Source: Streptomyces sp. NBC_00440
GTDB taxonomy: Bacteria > Actinomycetota > Actinomycetes > Streptomycetales > Streptomycetaceae
Length of the DNA stretch: 64,000 nt
Direction of reading: 5' to 3'
Assembly: GCF_036014215.1 (NCBI RefSeq)
Contig: NZ_CP107921.1
Span: 124,001 to 188,000 of the forward strand
In this document: piece after piece, positions 60,601-64,000 of the stretch
Layout of the letters: the number at the start of each line of letters is the position of its first letter
How positions within the stretch are numbered: the stretch's first letter is position 1
Position numbers and translations under genes: made by a program
The notes under the pieces: generated by a model
Told to the model about the DNA's origin: nothing
The model's input: only the letters and a program-made list of their open reading frames with translations
Database searches by the model: none

Positions 60601-61725
60601 GTGGCTGAGGGGGATGGTGGCCGCAGCGCCCAACTCAAGCACACCGGGCTGCGGCCCGGCTGGACGACCGGCGCCTGCGCGACGGCTGCCGCCACGGCCG
60701 CCTACACCGCGCTGCTGAGCGGCGAGTTCCCCGACCCGGTGACGGTCACCCTGCCCAGGGGGCAGACACCGTCGTTCGCGCTGGCCGTCGAGGAGCTGGG
60801 CGACGGGCGGGCGACAGCGGGTGTGGTCAAGGACGCGGGCGACGATCCCGACGTCACCCATGGCGCGCTGGTCCGGGTCACCGTCCGGCGGCTGCCGCCG
60901 GGTTCGGGGGTGGTGTTCAGGGCGGGGCCGGGGGTCGGCACCGTCACGCGCCCCGGGCTGCCGCTGGAGGTGGGCGAGCCCGCCGTCAATCCGGTGCCGC
61001 GCCGGATGATGCGCGAACACATAGCGCGCGTCGCCGAGCGCCACGGCGCGGGGGCGGACGCCGAGCTCACCGTCTCCGTCGACCACGGTGAGGAGATCGC
61101 CCGTTCCACCTGGAACCCCCGGCTGGGCATCCTGGGCGGCCTCTCCATCCTGGGGACGACGGGCATTGTGGTGCCCTACTCGTGCTCTGCGTGGATCGAC
61201 TCGATCCGGCGGGGCGTCGATGTGGCGCGTGCGGCCGGACGTACGCATCTGGCCGGGTGCACCGGCTCCACATCGGAGCGGACGGTCGTCGCCGAGTACG
61301 GGCTCCCCGAGGACGCGCTGCTCGACATGGGGGACTTCGCTGGGGCCGTGCTCAAGTACGTGCGCCGCCACCCGGTGGACCGGCTGACCGTCTGCGGCGG
61401 TTTCGCCAAGCTGTCGAAGCTGGCGGCCGGGCACCTCGATCTGCACTCGGGCCGCTCCCAGGTGGACAAGGGCTTCCTGGCCGGCCTGGCCCGGCAGGGC
61501 GGCGCCGGCGAAGCGCTGGCCGCTGAGGTGGCCGGGGCCAACACGGGGCTGGCCGCCCTGCAGTTGTGCCGGGCGGCGGGGGTCCCGCTGGGCGACCTGG
61601 TGGCTGTGGCCGCCCGCGACCAGGCGCTGGCCGTGCTGCGGGGCGCGCCCGTCGCGGTCGACGTCATCTGCATTGACCGCGCGGGCGACGTCGTGGGCCG
61701 CAGCACCGTCGGGGGGCCTGGCTAG
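60601..61725 (+). CDS. cbiD: Cobalt-precorrin-5B C1-methyltransferase CbiD
   Basis: 374 residues from GTG 60601: LRPGWTTGACATAAATAAYTALL, TVTLPRGQTPSFALAVEEL, GTVTRPGLPLEVGEPAVNPVPRRMM, LSILGTTGIVVPYSCSAWIDSIRRGVDVARAAG, TGSTSERTVV, VCGGFAKLSKLAAGHLDLHS. CbiD methylates C1 in the anaerobic pathway. Here it co-occurs with oxygen-dependent CobG, a mix common in actinobacteria. It probably depends on read-through from cobIJ across cobK or on a promoter inside cobK. Confidence 0.94.
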   Translation: MAEGDGGRSAQLKHTGLRPGWTTGACATAAATAAYTALLSGEFPDPVTVTLPRGQTPSFALAVEELGDGRATAGVVKDAGDDPDVTHGALVRVTVRRLPPGSGVVFRAGPGVGTVTRPGLPLEVGEPAVNPVPRRMMREHIARVAERHGAGADAELTVSVDHGEEIARSTWNPRLGILGGLSILGTTGIVVPYSCSAWIDSIRRGVDVARAAGRTHLAGCTGSTSERTVVAEYGLPEDALLDMGDFAGAVLKYVRRHPVDRLTVCGGFAKLSKLAAGHLDLHSGRSQVDKGFLAGLARQGGAGEALAAEVAGANTGLAALQLCRAAGVPLGDLVAVAARDQALAVLRGAPVAVDVICIDRAGDVVGRSTVGGPG

Positions 61726-61758
61726 GGGCTGTCCGGCGGATCATGGGGGTGGCAGAGG

Positions 61759-61914
61759 GTGCCCGTCAGTTACAGCATTTTCCTGCTCCGGTTCGTGAAC
61801 GGCGAGGTCGTCGCTCTGGACGCCGAACGGTTCCGACAGGTGACGGAGCCGTACGTGGTGGTGGGCAGCCTGAAGAAGGTCTTCTCCCATGTTCCGCGCG
61901 GAGGACGAGGGTGA
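61759..61914 (+). pseudogene. Frameshifted Streptomyces small hypothetical protein
   Basis: From GTG 61759 the frame reads MPVSYSIFLLRFVNGEVVALDAERFRQ, then VTEPYVVVGSLKKVFSHV, and runs out of frame to a stop at 61914. In the next frame FRAEDEGEADLYHESRSE continues from about 61890 the kind of sequence expected after it. It looks like a conserved small protein gene broken by a frameshift. Confidence 0.5.
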
Positions 61915-62141
61915 GGCGGATCTCTACCACGAGTCCCGGAGCGAGGCCGGGACGTCGTGCGTGACGGCAACGCACGTCGCCCGCAACTCCGCGATCTGGT
62001 CAGGTGTGTCCTTGGTCGGAGCACAGGATCAGACGAAGGCCGTGTTCACATCCGGCGAACACCCGTGTGAGCGGCGAAGTTCGAGGCCCATTTCGAGACA
62101 GGCCCGCTACGACCGGCCTGGCCCGACGCGCGTCGTCGAGG
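61915..62141. other. 230 bases without a convincing gene
   Basis: Only short frames without recognisable motifs lie between the frameshifted remnant and the VOC gene. Probably decayed sequence. Confidence 0.4.
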
Positions 62142-62603
62142 CTATGCGGGGCTGGTCCTGGAGCGGTCCGGTCCTGCGCCGAATCCTGGCTGTGCAGTCG
62201 GGGTGACGCGGGTTGTGGGTGCCAGGGTGCGCACGACGTCGAATTCGTTGCCCTCGGGGTCGGCCATGACCGTCCAGCTGCGTGCGGCGCCTTGACCCAC
62301 GTCCACTGTGGTGGCGCCGAGGCTGAGCAGTCTGGCGACTTCGTCGTCAGTGCTGGCGTCGATGGGGCTCACGTCGAGGTGGAGCCGGTTCTTCACCGTC
62401 TTTCCCTCGGGCACCTGGATGAACATCAGTGTTGGCGGCATCTGACCGGCTCGGATGGCTTCGACAGTCGGCTCCCAGGAGCCGATCTCGACTTTGCCCT
62501 CGCTCCGGTCGAGCACGGTGAAGTCCAGGACTTCGCACCAGAAGCCCGCGAGTCGTTGCGGATCGTGGCAATCGACGACCAATTCGGTGAACCTGCTGGT
62601 CAT
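62142..62603 (-). CDS. VOC (glyoxalase/bleomycin-resistance fold) protein
   Basis: 153 residues: FTELVVDCHDPQRLAGFWCEVLDFTV, RLHLDVSPIDASTDDEVARLLSLGATTVDVGQG and SWTVMADPEGNEFDVV. The end motif DPEGNEFDVV is the usual glyoxalase_6 strand. Its ATG overlaps the stop of the esterase gene (4 bases), so the two are co-translated and may both serve drug or electrophile detoxification. Confidence 0.92.
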   Translation of the reverse strand: MTSRFTELVVDCHDPQRLAGFWCEVLDFTVLDRSEGKVEIGSWEPTVEAIRAGQMPPTLMFIQVPEGKTVKNRLHLDVSPIDASTDDEVARLLSLGATTVDVGQGAARSWTVMADPEGNEFDVVRTLAPTTRVTPTAQPGFGAGPDRSRTSPA

Positions 62604-63877
62604 GGCTTCTCCAGGTCGGTGGTGGTGGAGGCGGGTGTGCTGAGGATGCCGTCGAACGCGTCGACGACTGGCGTGTGCTGGTAGATCCCTTGCAAACGGA
62701 TCCGGTCAGGGGTGCTGAGGTTCTCGGCCCGAACCTGACGGAGATCAGCTACAGCGAGTCCGAGACCGGTCTCGGCGAAGGCCGCTTCGATGCTTCCCGG
62801 CGTGGGAGGTTCCAGCGGGGTGTTGTGGACGGTGAATCCGAAGGGGGCGTCCTCGTCACGATGCATGTCGGCGGTGTGACCGGTGACGCTGGTCAGGCCG
62901 AGGGCGAAGTATGCGTCACCGAGGGCGTGGTGCAGGTGCTGCCCCATGGGGAGCCCGGTGAGGTGGCCGTCGAAGGCGATCGGCGTTCTCTGGATGTGGG
63001 CGTTGTGCGCCATCAGTACGACGCGGGCCGTGGGTTCAAGCCGGTTGAGGTGCCAGAGAAGTGACTCCGCCATGTAGAGGTCGCGGGCGGATGTGTCGGC
63101 TGTGAGCCCGTCTCCGGCGAAGAGGGCAGCCATGGCGCGGAAGGTGTAGTCGCCGTGGCAGGCGGCCTCCAGGCATCGCAGGGCGGTGTCGTAGCTGTCT
63201 CGGTCTCCGCGGGAGAGGTACAGCGGTTTCAGGGAACGGAATCGGATGAGGAGCCGCGCCAGGAGCGCGCTGAGGGTGTCCTGTTCGTTGGCGGTCAGGC
63301 GCGCCCATGCGGGTGCGGCCACGGCTGCCGAGTCACCGGCGAAGGACGCAGCGATCGTGGTCGCGCTCTGGACCGTCGGCAGGGTCTCCGGGTCGATGTG
63401 GCGGAGGTAGTCGGCGACCGGGGCCAGGGCGGGGAGCAGCGACCCACCGGCCGCCGGAATGTCGATTCCTGCGAAGTGGACCGGTTCCGGGGCGGTGTGG
63501 TTGTGCCGGCGGAGGTAGCGCACCGGCTCCTGGAGCCCGATGGGGACGGCGGTTGCCAGGAGTGCGGAGAGGTCGTCGTCCGCTCCCGTGCCGTGGGTCC
63601 AGGCGTCGAGGGGTATGGCTTCGCAGAAGCCGTACTCGAAGGCCAGGACGGTGAAGCCGCAGCGTTCGACGAGGAACCGCAGGATGCGCTGCCGCATTGC
63701 GGCGAACTCGTTGATGAAGTGGGAGTGTTCGCCGAGGGCGACCACACGGGCACCGTCGAGGATGTCACGCAGCGGTTCCAGGTCGTCCAGGGGAGCTGTC
63801 GGGTCGAGGTGGCTGAGCGGGGTGGCATGACCTTCGAGCCAGTCGGTGAAGGGGGTTCGGTCGGTGGCGGAGGGCAT
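62600..63877 (-). CDS. Erythromycin-esterase-like (EreA/TiaA) family hydrolase
   Basis: 425 residues from ATG 63877. Seen: ARVVALGEHSHFINEFAAMRQRILRFLVERCGFTVLAFEYGFCEA (active-site His and Glu of the family), HFAGIDIPAAGGSLLPAL, and VVLMAHNAHIQR (second His). The Ere family hydrolyses macrolide lactones or related esters, but many actinobacterial members do not give macrolide resistance. It is transcribed toward, and coupled with, the VOC gene. Confidence 0.88.
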   Translation of the reverse strand: MPSATDRTPFTDWLEGHATPLSHLDPTAPLDDLEPLRDILDGARVVALGEHSHFINEFAAMRQRILRFLVERCGFTVLAFEYGFCEAIPLDAWTHGTGADDDLSALLATAVPIGLQEPVRYLRRHNHTAPEPVHFAGIDIPAAGGSLLPALAPVADYLRHIDPETLPTVQSATTIAASFAGDSAAVAAPAWARLTANEQDTLSALLARLLIRFRSLKPLYLSRGDRDSYDTALRCLEAACHGDYTFRAMAALFAGDGLTADTSARDLYMAESLLWHLNRLEPTARVVLMAHNAHIQRTPIAFDGHLTGLPMGQHLHHALGDAYFALGLTSVTGHTADMHRDEDAPFGFTVHNTPLEPPTPGSIEAAFAETGLGLAVADLRQVRAENLSTPDRIRLQGIYQHTPVVDAFDGILSTPASTTTDLEKP

Positions 63878-64000
63878 GGTGGCGGTTCTTTCCGGGAGGT
63901 GATGGTGAGCGCGTGGGCGGTGGGTCACGGGTGTGGAAGGGAGGGTGCCGCATCCTGCAACTGGTCGACGCTGCCGGACATGAGGGTCCGCACATGCTCG

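Overview
The window is a high-GC actinobacterial chromosome segment, almost certainly Streptomyces or a close relative. The basis is very strong third-position GC, GTG starts, many single-gene TetR/MerR/AraC/LuxR regulators, Tat-exported enzymes, an acyl-CoA carboxylase with an epsilon subunit, and a cobalamin locus with a fused CobIJ. No rRNA, tRNA, CRISPR array, prophage or complete insertion sequence was seen.

Layout. 0-6 kb: an oxidoreductase/MerR pair followed by a gene graveyard (a 5' merR fragment with its own operator, an AraC C-terminal domain, an IS5-type transposase tail, a truncated SDR start) mixed with intact small genes (ABM monooxygenase, membrane-anchored Mrr-like nuclease, SnoaL-like protein). 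5.8-12.4 kb: a TetR gene divergent from a five-gene operon that interleaves a B12-dependent acyl-CoA mutase (large and small subunits) with a three-subunit propionyl-CoA-type carboxylase. The expected flux is propionyl-CoA to methylmalonyl-CoA to succinyl-CoA, or the reverse. 12.5-25 kb: accessory enzymes with local regulators (SagB-type oxidoreductase, class V aminotransferase, P-loop kinase, CGNR regulator with a PPOX/NTF2/hydrolase operon, a Tet(X)-like monooxygenase with TetR, two GNATs, YCII protein, AraC).

24.2-27.7 kb: a metallo-beta-lactamase-fold hydrolase divergent from a small AtzG-like protein plus amidase, then a TetR gene. Matching palindromes in both promoter regions suggest one local regulon. 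27.7-38.3 kb: a catabolic island with an APC permease, acyl-CoA dehydrogenase, NDP-forming CoA ligase and dienoyl-CoA-reductase-like SDR in one tightly coupled minus-strand operon. It is divergent from a flavin amine oxidase and an unusual Cro/C1-TetR fusion regulator, and is followed by a Tat-exported amidohydrolase.

38.7-50.8 kb: DinB-like protein, FBP zinc-finger protein with TetR, and a run of secreted proteins (phospholipase C, lipase, a barrel-type hydrolase candidate behind a LacI-type operator, unknown secreted proteins, a polysaccharide deacetylase), two LLM flavin oxidoreductases, and a LuxR regulator behind a 22-bp palindrome.

50.9-61.7 kb: cobalamin. A nickel/cobalt permease and cobN, both on the minus strand, each follow a cobalamin riboswitch. 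On the plus strand are cobG, cobH, cobIJ and cbiD, with cobK lying antisense between cobIJ and cbiD. This module supplies cobalt and corrin-ring steps for the cofactor that the mutase at 6.6 kb needs. The right end has a frameshifted remnant, a VOC protein and an erythromycin-esterase-like hydrolase.
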